A DNA stretch of 64,000 nt from CAVUCH01 sp963739995. Its GTDB lineage: Bacteria > Acidobacteriota > Vicinamibacteria > Vicinamibacterales > JAENWD01. The notes beneath the pieces were generated by a model that saw nothing but the letters and a program-made list of their open reading frames with translations, was not told where the DNA came from and did not search any database. The DNA is taken from assembly GCA_963739995.1 (NCBI GenBank), contig CAVUCH010000003.1, positions 62,001 through 126,000 of the forward strand, written 5' to 3'. Below, in pieces: positions 9,490 through 17,496 of the stretch (positions are counted from its first letter, which is position 1; the number at the start of each line of letters is the position of its first letter). The translations under genes and the position numbers were made by a program.

Positions 9490-9587
9490 GGCTACCTACC
9501 CACCGTCTTACCGCCGCCCCCGCGGGATACGCCGCGTCTCGAATGCCGGCTCCACCTGCACGTGACAGGATCCTCCGGACGCGCATC

Positions 9588-9762
9588 GACAGGCCACTAG
9601 TGGCCTGTCCTTGTCATTTATAGAGTGCCTGTCGGGCGGGGCATCCCGACTGGCGGCGTTGCTCGTCGCTCGAATATTCCCGATATGCTCGCTCTTCACG
9701 CCTTGCCATTCGGGCGCCGCGCTCCAGGATTTACGCCACGAATCATGCGGCCGGGACACTAG
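9588..9762. mobile_element. CTAG-bounded MITE-like element, copy A
   Basis: A non-coding segment of about 166 bp (9597-9762) bounded on both sides by CACTAG. Its ends form an imperfect inverted repeat (CTAGTGTCC against CTAGTGGCCTGTCC). The minus-strand core GGCAAGGCGTGAAGAGCGAG and the AT-rich block after it align at roughly three of four positions with the core of the element at 18483-18659 (GGCAAGGCGCGACGACCGAG). The left junction lies in a perfect 22-bp palindrome (9588-9609) centred on ACTAGT. The right junction supplies the TAG stop codon of rsmD. It accounts for the long gap between coaD and rsmD. Confidence 0.65.
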
Positions 9763-10301
9763 ATTCTGGCGTAGAACCCCAGCGCGCTGTCACCGGATGT
9801 GACCTCGCGCGTGCGCTGGAGGCCCTCCACGGCGGCGCCCGGGGCGCCGGCACGCCGGGCGTACTCGACGATCAGCAGGCCGTCGGCGGCCAGCCAGTCG
9901 CGGACCGCGCGCGCGAGCACGACGGTGTCAGTATCGTATGGGGGATCCAGAAAGATGAGATCGAAATTCGCCGCCGGCCGTATCCGGTGAATTTCGCTGC
10001 CCAGATCTGCGCGCACAATCGCGTAACCATCCAGCACGGCGCATCGAGCCAGGTTCTGGGCGATGAGATCGACAGCGCGCCGGTCCCGATCGATGAACGT
10101 GACGTGTGCGGCGCCACGGCTGATCGCCTCGATGCCCACCGCACCCGTTCCCGCACAGGCGTCGAGCACCCGCGTGCCGGCCACGCGCGGGCCCAGGATG
10201 TTGAACAGCGTCTCGCGGAGCTTGTCGGAAGTCGGCCGCAGTCCGGGCCAGCTCGGGGCATCGAGCCGTCGTCCCTTCAGTGTCCCGGCGATGATGCGCA
10301 T
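9759..10301 (-). CDS. rsmD: 16S rRNA (guanine(966)-N(2))-methyltransferase
   Basis: 180 residues. SAM-dependent N6/N2 methyltransferase fold: N-terminal MRIIAGTLKGRRLDAP, RPTSDKLRETLFNIL, SAM loop LDACAGTGAVGIEAISRGA, and the catalytic DPPY in LIFLDPPYDT. These are diagnostic for RsmD, which modifies G966 of 16S rRNA. Its TAG stop codon coincides with the CTAG end of the repeat element downstream, which suggests insertion right at the gene end. Confidence 0.94.
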   Translation of the reverse strand: MRIIAGTLKGRRLDAPSWPGLRPTSDKLRETLFNILGPRVAGTRVLDACAGTGAVGIEAISRGAAHVTFIDRDRRAVDLIAQNLARCAVLDGYAIVRADLGSEIHRIRPAANFDLIFLDPPYDTDTVVLARAVRDWLAADGLLIVEYARRAGAPGAAVEGLQRTREVTSGDSALGFYARI

Positions 10302-10373
10302 GATCTCGCGCTCCAGGGTCCAGAGCTCCAGGCTCCCGGGCTTTCGATATCAGTCCTGCTTCGGCGGCGTGCT

Positions 10374-10410
10374 GTCTGGAGCCGGGACGTCAGTCCCGGC
10401 GGTCAACAGG
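10374..10410. repeat. Dispersed hairpin repeat, GGGAC variant
   Basis: GCCGGGACGTCAGTCCCGGC preceded by TGTCTGGA and followed by GGTCAACAG. Same family as the copy at 3888, with G-C pairs replacing A-T pairs in the stem arms. It lies in the recG-rsmD intergenic space (10302-10437), where nothing else is seen. Confidence 0.75.
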
Positions 10411-10437
10411 GCCCGCCGCACGTCCCCCGTCCGCCGA

Positions 10438-12549
10438 TCACCCGACCCCAATCAGCCCGTATCGCTGTCCCCACGTCCGCCGGAACTCGTCGAGCCACCC
10501 CGGATCGGAAGCGCCCGTGTCGAGCCAGACCGATGCTTCGTGGCGTGCGCGTTCCATCAGCCGGTGATCGCGCCGCAGGTCGCCGACGCGCAGCGTCGGG
10601 GCGCCCGCCTGCCGCGTGCCGAAGACGTCGCCCGGCCCGCGCAGCTCGAGATCCTTCTCCGCGATCAGGAACCCGTCGGTGCTCTCGGTCATCATCTTCA
10701 GCCGCTCGCGCCCATCGTTCGTGATTGGGAACTGGTACAGCAGGATGCACGCGGACTGCTGGCTGCCCCGCCCGACGCGGCCGCGCAGCTGGTGCAGCTG
10801 CGATAGCCCGAACCGTTCGGCGTGTTCGACCACCATGACCGTCGCATTCGCCACGTCGATGCCGACCTCGATCACGGTCGTCGACACGAGGATGTGGATC
10901 TCGCCGGCCGCGAACGCGCGCATGACGCGGTCTTTCTCATCCTGCTTCAGGCGGCCGTGCAGCAAGGCCACGCGGTATGCGGGGAAGATGTCGTGCGCGA
11001 GGTGATCGGCCATCTCGGTCGCCGCGCGCAAGTCCGTTTTCTCCGACTCGTCGATGATCGGATACACGATGTACGCCTGCCGTCCGGCGTCGAGCTGCGT
11101 GCGGAGAAACGCGTAGATCTCGTCACGGCGCGCGTCGGGCTTTGCCACGGTACGGACCGGCGTGCGGCCCGGCGGCAGGTCGCGGATCGACGACACGTCG
11201 AGATCGCCGTAGGTCGTGACCGCGAGCGTCCGTGGGATCGGCGTGGCCGTCATCACCAGCATATCGGGCTGCAGCCCCTTCTCGCGCAGCATCGCCCGCT
11301 GCAGGACACCGAAGCGGTGCTGCTCGTCGATAATCACGAGACCGAGCGCGTGGAACTGCACCGATTTCTGCACGAGGGCATGCGTGCCCACCACCAGGTG
11401 CATCTCGCCAGCGGCGATGGCCTTGCCTGTGCTGCGGCGCTCGGGGGCCGACAGACGCCCGGTCAGCAAGGCGACCCGGAACCGGGTGCCCGCCAGGAGC
11501 CGCTGCACCGTCGTGAAGTGCTGCTCGGCGAGAATTTCGGTCGGCGCCATGAACGCGACCTGCTGCCCGTTCTCCATTGCGAGGACCGCCGCCAGGACCG
11601 CGACGATGGTCTTGCCGGCGCCGACGTCGCCTTGCAGGAGGCGGTTCATCGGATGGGGGCGCTGCATGTCGTCGGCGATCTCCTTCAGCGCTGCACGCTG
11701 ACCCGGCGTGAGGCGAAACGGCAGCACGGCCCGGAGCGCGTCGCGGATGCGATCGTCCACACGCGTCACCAGCGCCTTGCGCTCGGCCTCGGATTCGCGC
11801 TTGCGCAGCAGCAGGCCCACCTGGAACCGGAAGAACTCCTCGAAGACGAGACGCCGCTGCGCCAGTGTCTGGAAGGCGTTGAGGGCCTCGAGCGGCGTGC
11901 CGATCGGTGGAAAATGCACCTGGTCGAGCGCCGCCCTGCGGTCCGGGAAGCCGAGGCGCGCACGGATGTCGATCGGCAGCGGATCCTCGAGGTCGGCCGG
12001 GAGCCGCAGCAGCGCGTCCGCCACCAGCCGCCGCTGCATCTTCGGCGTGATCGATCGCGCGCGCTCGTACACCGGGACGATCCGGCCCGTATGCAGCGTA
12101 TCGGCCTCGGCATCCGGACCGTCAGTCTCGATCAGCTCGAAGTCTGGATTGGTGAACTGCAGCCCCGCATAGGGGTTCCGCTCCAGGGTGCCGTAGAGCA
12201 CGATGTGATCACGCGCGTGGAGCTGGTCCTGCAGAAACGAGGAGTTGAACCAGGCAACGCGGATCGACCCGCTCGCGTCGCGGACGAGCGCCTCGAAGAT
12301 GCGGAAGCCGGGCCGCCGTGTCGGGCGGAGCCCGCACTGCACGATCTCACCGCTGATCGTGACCGTCTCCCCTTCCTGCACGGAGGCCACGGCCCGCAGG
12401 TTGCCGCGGTCCTCGTAGCGCAGGGGAAACCGGTAGAGGAGGTCTTCGATCGTGTGGAGGCCGGCCCTGGCGAAATCTGCCGCCTTGCGCGGACCCACAC
12501 CCTTCAGGTACTGCAGCGCCGTCTGAAGCACCTCGCCGGGAGGAGGCAT
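10438..12549 (-). CDS. recG: ATP-dependent DNA helicase RecG
   Basis: 703 residues, normal RecG length. It rescues stalled forks by branch migration of Holliday-type junctions. N-terminal wedge/OB domain (LKGVGPRKAADFARAGL, later FRIFEALVRDASGSIRVAWFN), then superfamily 2 motifs: Walker A LLQGDVGAGKT, DEQH in IIDEQHRFGV, motif III MTATPIPRTLA, and motif VI QLRGRVGRG. The C-terminal region has ELRGPGDVFGTRQAG, specific to RecG. It is followed in the same direction by rsmD across a 136-bp gap. Confidence 0.97.
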   Translation of the reverse strand: MPPPGEVLQTALQYLKGVGPRKAADFARAGLHTIEDLLYRFPLRYEDRGNLRAVASVQEGETVTISGEIVQCGLRPTRRPGFRIFEALVRDASGSIRVAWFNSSFLQDQLHARDHIVLYGTLERNPYAGLQFTNPDFELIETDGPDAEADTLHTGRIVPVYERARSITPKMQRRLVADALLRLPADLEDPLPIDIRARLGFPDRRAALDQVHFPPIGTPLEALNAFQTLAQRRLVFEEFFRFQVGLLLRKRESEAERKALVTRVDDRIRDALRAVLPFRLTPGQRAALKEIADDMQRPHPMNRLLQGDVGAGKTIVAVLAAVLAMENGQQVAFMAPTEILAEQHFTTVQRLLAGTRFRVALLTGRLSAPERRSTGKAIAAGEMHLVVGTHALVQKSVQFHALGLVIIDEQHRFGVLQRAMLREKGLQPDMLVMTATPIPRTLAVTTYGDLDVSSIRDLPPGRTPVRTVAKPDARRDEIYAFLRTQLDAGRQAYIVYPIIDESEKTDLRAATEMADHLAHDIFPAYRVALLHGRLKQDEKDRVMRAFAAGEIHILVSTTVIEVGIDVANATVMVVEHAERFGLSQLHQLRGRVGRGSQQSACILLYQFPITNDGRERLKMMTESTDGFLIAEKDLELRGPGDVFGTRQAGAPTLRVGDLRRDHRLMERARHEASVWLDTGASDPGWLDEFRRTWGQRYGLIGVG

Positions 12550-12559
12550 GGGTCGGCCG

Positions 12560-13174
12560 CTACTGAACGATGATGGCCTGGCCCTTGAGGGTCTCGATCT
12601 GCCGGATGTTCACGGGCAGCGGGAACGGCGCCTCCAGATCGATGCCTTCCGGGTACTCCTGGCTGCGTGAGTAGTAGCTCACGACCTGCTGCAGCAGCGC
12701 CTTCGGGACGGGGACGCCGCTCACGGTCGCCTGCTCGAGATGGAACTGCGCCACGCCGTTCGTTGCGGTGAGCGTTCCGACCGCTTCGACCGGGACGCGG
12801 CCGGAGAGCATCGACAGCACACCGAAACCGCCGTCTGCCGCCTGAGCCTTCTTCACTTCGTCGAGGTCGATCAGCGCACGCCCGCGCAACCGCCCGGCTT
12901 CCTCGATCGTGACCGCCGGTTCGAGCACGCCCGCCGGCATGTCCCCGCGGGCGTGGAATTCGAGGAACGAGTTCACTTCGCTCTCGGTTACCGGCGTGCG
13001 CCGGGGCGCCGATTGAGCCCTGAGCCCGTGGCTTGAAATCACGGCAATTTTCCGCAGCAGCTGATCGGCGTCAGCACGGGTCCGCGGGACGTCGGCGGCA
13101 GCCAGAACGGTCGAGACCGCCGCGGCCACGGTTGCTCCTGCCAGCAGAGGCGAGCGAAGTCGTGAAAACCACAT
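12560..13174 (-). CDS. Secreted protein of unknown function
   Basis: About 204 residues from ATG at 13174. The N-terminus (MWFSRLRSPLLAGATVAAAVSTVLAAA) is a clear signal peptide. The mature part is mixed alpha/beta with no cysteines or catalytic motif that I recognise. The C-terminal third has a long amphipathic pattern ending in IRQIETLKGQAIIVQ. It lies 10 bp upstream of recG in the same direction and could share its transcript. A longer upstream extension (to 13603) would run through a compositionally odd region and is not supported. Confidence 0.7.
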   Translation of the reverse strand: MWFSRLRSPLLAGATVAAAVSTVLAAADVPRTRADADQLLRKIAVISSHGLRAQSAPRRTPVTESEVNSFLEFHARGDMPAGVLEPAVTIEEAGRLRGRALIDLDEVKKAQAADGGFGVLSMLSGRVPVEAVGTLTATNGVAQFHLEQATVSGVPVPKALLQQVVSYYSRSQEYPEGIDLEAPFPLPVNIRQIETLKGQAIIVQ

Positions 13175-13305
13175 GATGCACACTCTCAGGGACAGGGACG
13201 TAGTGGGTCCATTCACGGCTTGTGCCACCGATGACGGGGCCAATAGGGAGCCGCCCAGGCCGAAGCACCCCGCGTTGCCGGCACGCTCGTCCAGAAAAGC
13301 CGTCC

Positions 13306-14283
13306 TCAGAGAGGCACGCTCGTACCGCGTTTGTCCTCCGCGAGCAGCATCTCGAGCTCGGCTGCGTGCGGGAGACCCTCTTGCGCGCCCGCGGTCCGGC
13401 ACTTCAGCGCGGCCACCGCATTGGCCATCCGCAGCAGCACCTCGACGTCCTCGGGGCCGTGCTGCAGGAGGGCCGCGATGAACCCGCCCCGGAACGCATC
13501 GCCGGCACCTGTGGAGTCCACGCAGGGGACGCGGAAGGCGGGCGTCCGGATTTCGCGTCCGTCGCAACGGGCCAGGCTCCCGTGCGGGCCAAGCGTCACG
13601 CACGTGAGCGCCGGCTGCAGCTCCGCGTGGAGGCGCTCGAGGGCGCGCCCGGTCTCGGAGGACGCTGTCCAGCGCTCGGGGAAGCCCTCCGACGCAATCA
13701 CGATGTCGATGAGCGGCAGGAGGCGGTCGAGACCGGGCAGGACGGCTTCCACATCGATTGCGGTGATGACGCCCGCCTCACGCGCCACCGTTGCCGCAGC
13801 CACCGAGGCCTCGACGTCGTCGCAGTCGACGAGCAGTATGCGGGACGTGCGCACGGCATGTTTAGGGACATCCGTGGCCGTGAGCGCGAGACGTGGGTCG
13901 CGGTCCCACAGCACCGTGCGATCGCCGGTGCGACCGTCCACGATGATCATCGCGAAACGTGTGTGCGCACCGTCCACCACTTCCGCCGCGGTGAGGTCCA
14001 CGCCTTCGGCGGCGAGGCTGTTGCGACCGATGTCGCCGAGCTCGTCCGACCCGAATCGCCCGAGGTACCGCGCCCGCCATCCGAGCCGGGCGCAGCAGAC
14101 CATCGCGGACGCCACCTGCCCGCCCGGAAACCGCGCGAACCGCTCGATCTGCTGCTTCGAGTTGCTCGTCGGGAACTCGCGGAGCATCGCTACGAGGTCG
14201 ACGCTGTTCTGTCCGAGGCCCACCACGTCGCACGAGCGGTCTACCAGGGCGGGGACGTTGAGCGGCACACGCACGGGCGGCAT
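13306..14283 (-). CDS. PfkB-family carbohydrate/ribokinase
   Basis: About 325 residues from ATG at 14283 (ATG at 14298 is also possible). The ribokinase fold is shown by the N-terminal CDVVGLGQNSVDLV, the glycine-rich FPGGQVASAMVCCARLG, and the C-terminal PfkB signature DSTGAGDAFRGGFIAAL with the catalytic Asp. It phosphorylates a sugar or nucleoside hydroxyl with ATP; the substrate cannot be assigned. It is divergent from lexA with about 60 bp between starts. Upstream reading of the same frame to 14862 is antisense to lexA and rejected. Confidence 0.85.
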   Translation of the reverse strand: MPPVRVPLNVPALVDRSCDVVGLGQNSVDLVAMLREFPTSNSKQQIERFARFPGGQVASAMVCCARLGWRARYLGRFGSDELGDIGRNSLAAEGVDLTAAEVVDGAHTRFAMIIVDGRTGDRTVLWDRDPRLALTATDVPKHAVRTSRILLVDCDDVEASVAAATVAREAGVITAIDVEAVLPGLDRLLPLIDIVIASEGFPERWTASSETGRALERLHAELQPALTCVTLGPHGSLARCDGREIRTPAFRVPCVDSTGAGDAFRGGFIAALLQHGPEDVEVLLRMANAVAALKCRTAGAQEGLPHAAELEMLLAEDKRGTSVPL

Positions 14284-14311
14284 CCTACCATGCGCCATTT
14301 CAGCCCGGCTG

Positions 14312-14340
14312 TTGACTTTCGCCTTCTCTTTGCATACGAT
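14312..14340 (+). promoter_or_regulatory. lexA promoter, probably leaderless
   Basis: TTGACT (14312-14317), 17-base spacer, TACGAT (14335-14340). Only 6 bases separate the -10 from the lexA ATG at 14347, so the transcript should begin at or next to the start codon. No obvious dyad for LexA autorepression was recognised here. Confidence 0.65.
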
Positions 14341-14346
14341 GCGCAC

Positions 14347-14952
14347 ATGGTTCCATTGACAAAACGCCAACGCGAGATCCTGGACTACCTGAACGACTTC
14401 ATCCAGCAGCATGGCTACGCGCCGAGCCTGGAGGAGATCGGTCGTCGCTTCAGCCTGTCCTCGCTGGCAACGGTGCACAAGCACCTCACCAACCTGCAGG
14501 AGAAGGGCGTCATCAAACGCACGTGGAACCGCAGCCGCTCGGTCGAGCTGGTTGCCACCCGTACGGGCGGGCGCGCCGTCGAGCTGCCGTTGCTCGGATA
14601 CGTCGCCGCGGGCGCGCCGATCGAAGCCGTTGCCGGCACGGAAACGATCGCCGTGCCGGAAGAGATGGTCGGCCGCCGCGAGACGTACGTTCTCCGCGTG
14701 CGCGGCAGCTCGATGATCGACGAGCAGATCCGCGATGGCGACTTCGTCATCGTCGAAGACCGCAAAACGGCCGACAACGGCGAAATGGTGATTGCCCTGC
14801 TCGGCGGTCACGACGTGACGCTGAAGAAGTTCTACCTCGAGAACGGCCAGGTCCGCCTGCAACCCGCGAACCCGACGATGGCCCCGATCTACGTGCCGGC
14901 AGACCAGGTGCAGTTGCAGGGCGTCGTCGTCGGCGTCATGCGGCGGTACTGA
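14347..14952 (+). CDS. lexA: LexA repressor
   Basis: 201 residues, start ATG at 14347. The N-terminal winged helix is LTKRQREILDYLNDFIQQHG followed by PSLEEIGRRFSLSSLATVHKHL. The C-terminal S24 domain has the self-cleavage site Ala88-Gly89 in LLGYVAAGAP, catalytic Ser122 in RGSSM and the general-base Lys160 in DVTLKKF. It represses SOS genes and is cleaved upon RecA-ssDNA formation. A degenerate GGTTAAC/GGTTGAC heptamer run follows its stop codon (14965-15010). Family length and key residues are intact. Confidence 0.97.
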   Translation: MVPLTKRQREILDYLNDFIQQHGYAPSLEEIGRRFSLSSLATVHKHLTNLQEKGVIKRTWNRSRSVELVATRTGGRAVELPLLGYVAAGAPIEAVAGTETIAVPEEMVGRRETYVLRVRGSSMIDEQIRDGDFVIVEDRKTADNGEMVIALLGGHDVTLKKFYLENGQVRLQPANPTMAPIYVPADQVQLQGVVVGVMRRY

Positions 14953-14964
14953 CGCCCACGTCTT

Positions 14965-15010
14965 GACGGTTAACGTCTACGGTTAACGGTTGACGGTTGA
15001 CGGTCGATCG
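14965..15010 (+). repeat. Short degenerate heptamer run (GGTTRAC)
   Basis: Four or five 7-base units of the form GGTTAAC or GGTTGAC directly after the lexA stop codon. It ends in the inverted repeat TTGACG/CGTCAA with 6 bases between arms. Same period as the GGCGGTR arrays but a different unit. Confidence 0.6.
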
Positions 15011-15036
15011 TCAACGCGTCTGGTAAACTCCCCTGC

Positions 15037-15345
15037 ATGTCCGAACGCAAGCAGATCAACTTCACGATCGTGCCTGACGAGACCGTGAAGAGCGACCGCA
15101 CGTACGCGAATTTCTGCGCGGTCGCGCACACCCCGTTCGACTGCACTCTGACGTTCTGCGAGGTGCTGCCGCTCTCCGAAGAAGAGATCCGCACCGCGGA
15201 GGCCGACACTGAGCACATCGTCCGCGCGCCGGTGCGCGCCCGCATCGTGATTCCGCTCCAGACGCTGCCCGCGCTCGTAGCCGCGCTGCAGGAGCAGATG
15301 CGCGGGATGCCGCAGATGCCCGCTCCACCGGGGCCCGTGCACTGA
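15037..15345 (+). CDS. DUF3467 family protein
   Basis: 102 residues. Contains the DUF3467 core: YANFCAVAHTPFDCTLTFCE and, later, RARIVIPLQTLPALVAALQEQM. Small cytosolic protein without known function. It is four bases upstream of nth in the same direction and so probably cotranscribed with the repair and rRNA-methylation genes that follow. Confidence 0.85.
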   Translation: MSERKQINFTIVPDETVKSDRTYANFCAVAHTPFDCTLTFCEVLPLSEEEIRTAEADTEHIVRAPVRARIVIPLQTLPALVAALQEQMRGMPQMPAPPGPVH

Positions 15346-15349
15346 CGCC

Positions 15350-16105
15350 GTGGGCCGGCTCCATCCGCCACGCACCACACGGGCGATCCTGGAGAAGCTG
15401 GATGCGCAGCATCCCGGCGCCGACACCGAACTGCACTACACAACAGCCTTCGAACTCCTCGTTGCCACCATCCTCTCGGCGCAATCCACCGACCAGCGGG
15501 TGAACCTCGTCACCCCGGCGATGTTCGCGAAGTACCCCGACGCGCGGGCGCTCGCGGCGGCCCCACCCGCGGATGTCGAACGCCTGATCGTGCAGACCGG
15601 GTTCTTCCGGCAGAAGACGAAGGCCATCATCGGCATGTCGCGCGCGCTGCTGGATCAGCACGGCGGCGAGGTTCCCGCGAGCATGGAGGCACTTCTGGAA
15701 CTGCCGGGCGTCGGCCGCAAGACCGCGAACGTCGTGCTGGGCCACGCGCTCGGCGTGCCGGGCCTTCCCGTAGATCGGCATGTGCTCCGGGTGTCGAACC
15801 GCATCGGTATCGCCGAAGGTGAGGATCCCGAGGCCGTGGAAACCCGGCTGTGCGCGGCGCTGCCGCGCGATTGGTGGACGCGCGCGTCGGACGTGCTCAT
15901 CCTGCACGGCCGCCGCATCTGCCGGCCGAAGCCGCTCTGCGATCAGTGCGCGGTAACGGCGGAGTGCGTGTATTTCCGAACGGTGATCGCACCCGAAGCC
16001 GCACGGGCGCCCGACGCACGGCCGAAGGAGGCACGAGTCGGCAAGGCGGCAGCAGCGGCGGTACCGCTGACGCGGGCGCCGCGCGCCCGTTCACGCCAGC
16101 GATGA
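15350..16105 (+). CDS. nth: Endonuclease III (DNA glycosylase/AP lyase)
   Basis: 251 residues, GTG start. The HhH-GPD fold is visible as ATILSAQSTDQRVN, the helix-hairpin-helix LPGVGRKTANVVLG with the catalytic Lys, and the Asp in VDRHVLRVSNR. It removes oxidised pyrimidines and cuts the AP site. The C-terminal Fe-S loop reads CRPKPLC-DQC-AVTAEC, spacing C-x5-C-x2-C-x5-C, one residue shorter than the usual C-x6 first spacing. A basic 40-residue tail follows. The stop overlaps the next start by 4 bp (ATGA). Confidence 0.94.
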   Translation: MGRLHPPRTTRAILEKLDAQHPGADTELHYTTAFELLVATILSAQSTDQRVNLVTPAMFAKYPDARALAAAPPADVERLIVQTGFFRQKTKAIIGMSRALLDQHGGEVPASMEALLELPGVGRKTANVVLGHALGVPGLPVDRHVLRVSNRIGIAEGEDPEAVETRLCAALPRDWWTRASDVLILHGRRICRPKPLCDQCAVTAECVYFRTVIAPEAARAPDARPKEARVGKAAAAAVPLTRAPRARSRQR

Positions 16106-16551
16106 CCCGCGAAGCCTTCGAGGCGCTCGCCAACGAAGCGTTCCTCGCCATCCCCAGGCGCTTCCGGTCCCGCATGCGCAACGTCGCGATCGTCGTCGAA
16201 GACGCGCCGGATCCGGACCTGCTCCGCGAGATGGGGATCGAGCCGCCCGACACGCTCTTTGGCTTGTACCAGGGCGTCCCGTTGACCGAGCGCGGCTGGG
16301 ACTACGGCAATCGCATGCCCGACCGCATCGTGATCTACCAGCGGCCGATCGAGCAGGCGTGCGAGGGAGACGACGACGCGGTGTTCGAAGAGGTGTGCGC
16401 CACGGTCATTCACGAGGCGGGGCACTACTTTGGCCTCTCGGAAGAAGAGATTGAGGCCATCGAAGAACGGTGGTGGAACGGGGACGAGTTCGAGGGCGAT
16501 GACGCCCAGGCCGTGCCGGAGACCCCGCACCTGCGCAGGAAGCCCCAGTGA
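16102..16551 (+). CDS. Metallopeptidase family protein (minimal zincin)
   Basis: 149 residues, ATG overlapping the nth stop. It carries the zinc-binding HExxH as HEAGH in VCATVIHEAGHYFGLSEEEI, the signature of the small zincin-like family formerly called DUF1025, plus the upstream DRIVIYQRPIE block. Substrate unknown; likely cytosolic. Its stop overlaps the GTG start of rsmA, so nth, this gene and rsmA are translationally coupled. Confidence 0.88.
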   Translation: MTREAFEALANEAFLAIPRRFRSRMRNVAIVVEDAPDPDLLREMGIEPPDTLFGLYQGVPLTERGWDYGNRMPDRIVIYQRPIEQACEGDDDAVFEEVCATVIHEAGHYFGLSEEEIEAIEERWWNGDEFEGDDAQAVPETPHLRRKPQ

Positions 16552-17348
16552 GAACCCGTAAGCGGTTCGGCCAGCACTTCCTCGAAGACGTCTGGGTGCG
16601 GAAGGTCATCGCCGCGGTGTCACCCCAGGCAGACGATGTGATCTTCGAGATTGGGCCGGGCGCGGGGGCCCTCACGCTGCCACTCGCCCGGTCGGCGCGG
16701 CTGGTGATTGGGGTCGAGCTCGATCGCGATCTTGCCGCCGATCTGCCGGCGGGCGCGCCGCCGAACGTGCGGGTGGTACTCGGGGACATCCTCGACGTCA
16801 ACCTGGCGGACGTACTGCCCGCGAGCGGCGACGCGTGGCGCATCCGGGTAGTGGGCAACCTTCCGTACAACATCTCGTCGCCAATCCTCTTCAGGCTGCT
16901 GGAGGCGCGGGCCGCCGATCCCCGGATTACCGATGCGACGGTGATGCTGCAGAAGGAAGTGGCCGACCGGCTGGTGGCGCCTCCGGGCACGCACGACTAC
17001 GGTGTGCTGACCGTACTCCTAGGACGCCGCGCGCGGATGACGCACCTGCTCACGCTGCCACCCGGCGCCTTCCGGCCGCCGCCGAAGGTGACCTCCGCAG
17101 TGGTCCGGCTCGACTTTCTCGCCGATGCGGATGTCATCCCGGCGCCGTCCACATTCGACACCACGGTGCGCGGCCTGTTCACGCGACGCCGGAAGACACT
17201 GGGCAACTCCGTGGCCGCCTATGCGGGCGTCCCGGGTGCGACGGCGGCCGAATGGCTGCGAGGGATCGGTATCGATCCACGCCGGCGTCCGGAGACGCTG
17301 ACCATCGCGGAGTTCGCGACCGTGGCAGGACGGCTTCACGAGAGGTGA
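16548..17348 (+). CDS. rsmA: 16S rRNA (adenine(1518)/(1519)-N6)-dimethyltransferase
   Basis: 266 residues, GTG start overlapping the previous stop. Diagnostic blocks: RKRFGQHFLED, the SAM motif IFEIGPGAGALT, and NLPYNISSPILF with the catalytic NLPY. These identify KsgA/RsmA, which dimethylates two adjacent adenines near the 3' end of 16S rRNA. The C-terminal part PPPKVTSAVVRLDF and RRKTLGNS is also conserved. Confidence 0.96.
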   Translation: MRTRKRFGQHFLEDVWVRKVIAAVSPQADDVIFEIGPGAGALTLPLARSARLVIGVELDRDLAADLPAGAPPNVRVVLGDILDVNLADVLPASGDAWRIRVVGNLPYNISSPILFRLLEARAADPRITDATVMLQKEVADRLVAPPGTHDYGVLTVLLGRRARMTHLLTLPPGAFRPPPKVTSAVVRLDFLADADVIPAPSTFDTTVRGLFTRRRKTLGNSVAAYAGVPGATAAEWLRGIGIDPRRRPETLTIAEFATVAGRLHER

Positions 17349-17496
17349 CGCAACCGGCCATGGGCGTGTCTGCCAGCACGAACGACCGAGCGGATCCGCT
17401 TCATTCGAACGCTCTGCCGGTCCCGGGTGCGTGATAGGCTGCCGCTGCCTGAGGTCCGCTCACACGCGGCCGCTCACACGATCGAGGAGAACAGCC

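Noticed and set aside
9508..9759. 83-codon minus-strand frame between coaD and rsmD
   Set aside because: It lies wholly in the repeat element, has no domain or ribosome site, and its composition follows the element.
13306..14862. 518-residue version of the PfkB kinase
   Set aside because: The extra N-terminal 190 residues are antisense to lexA and have no kinase features.
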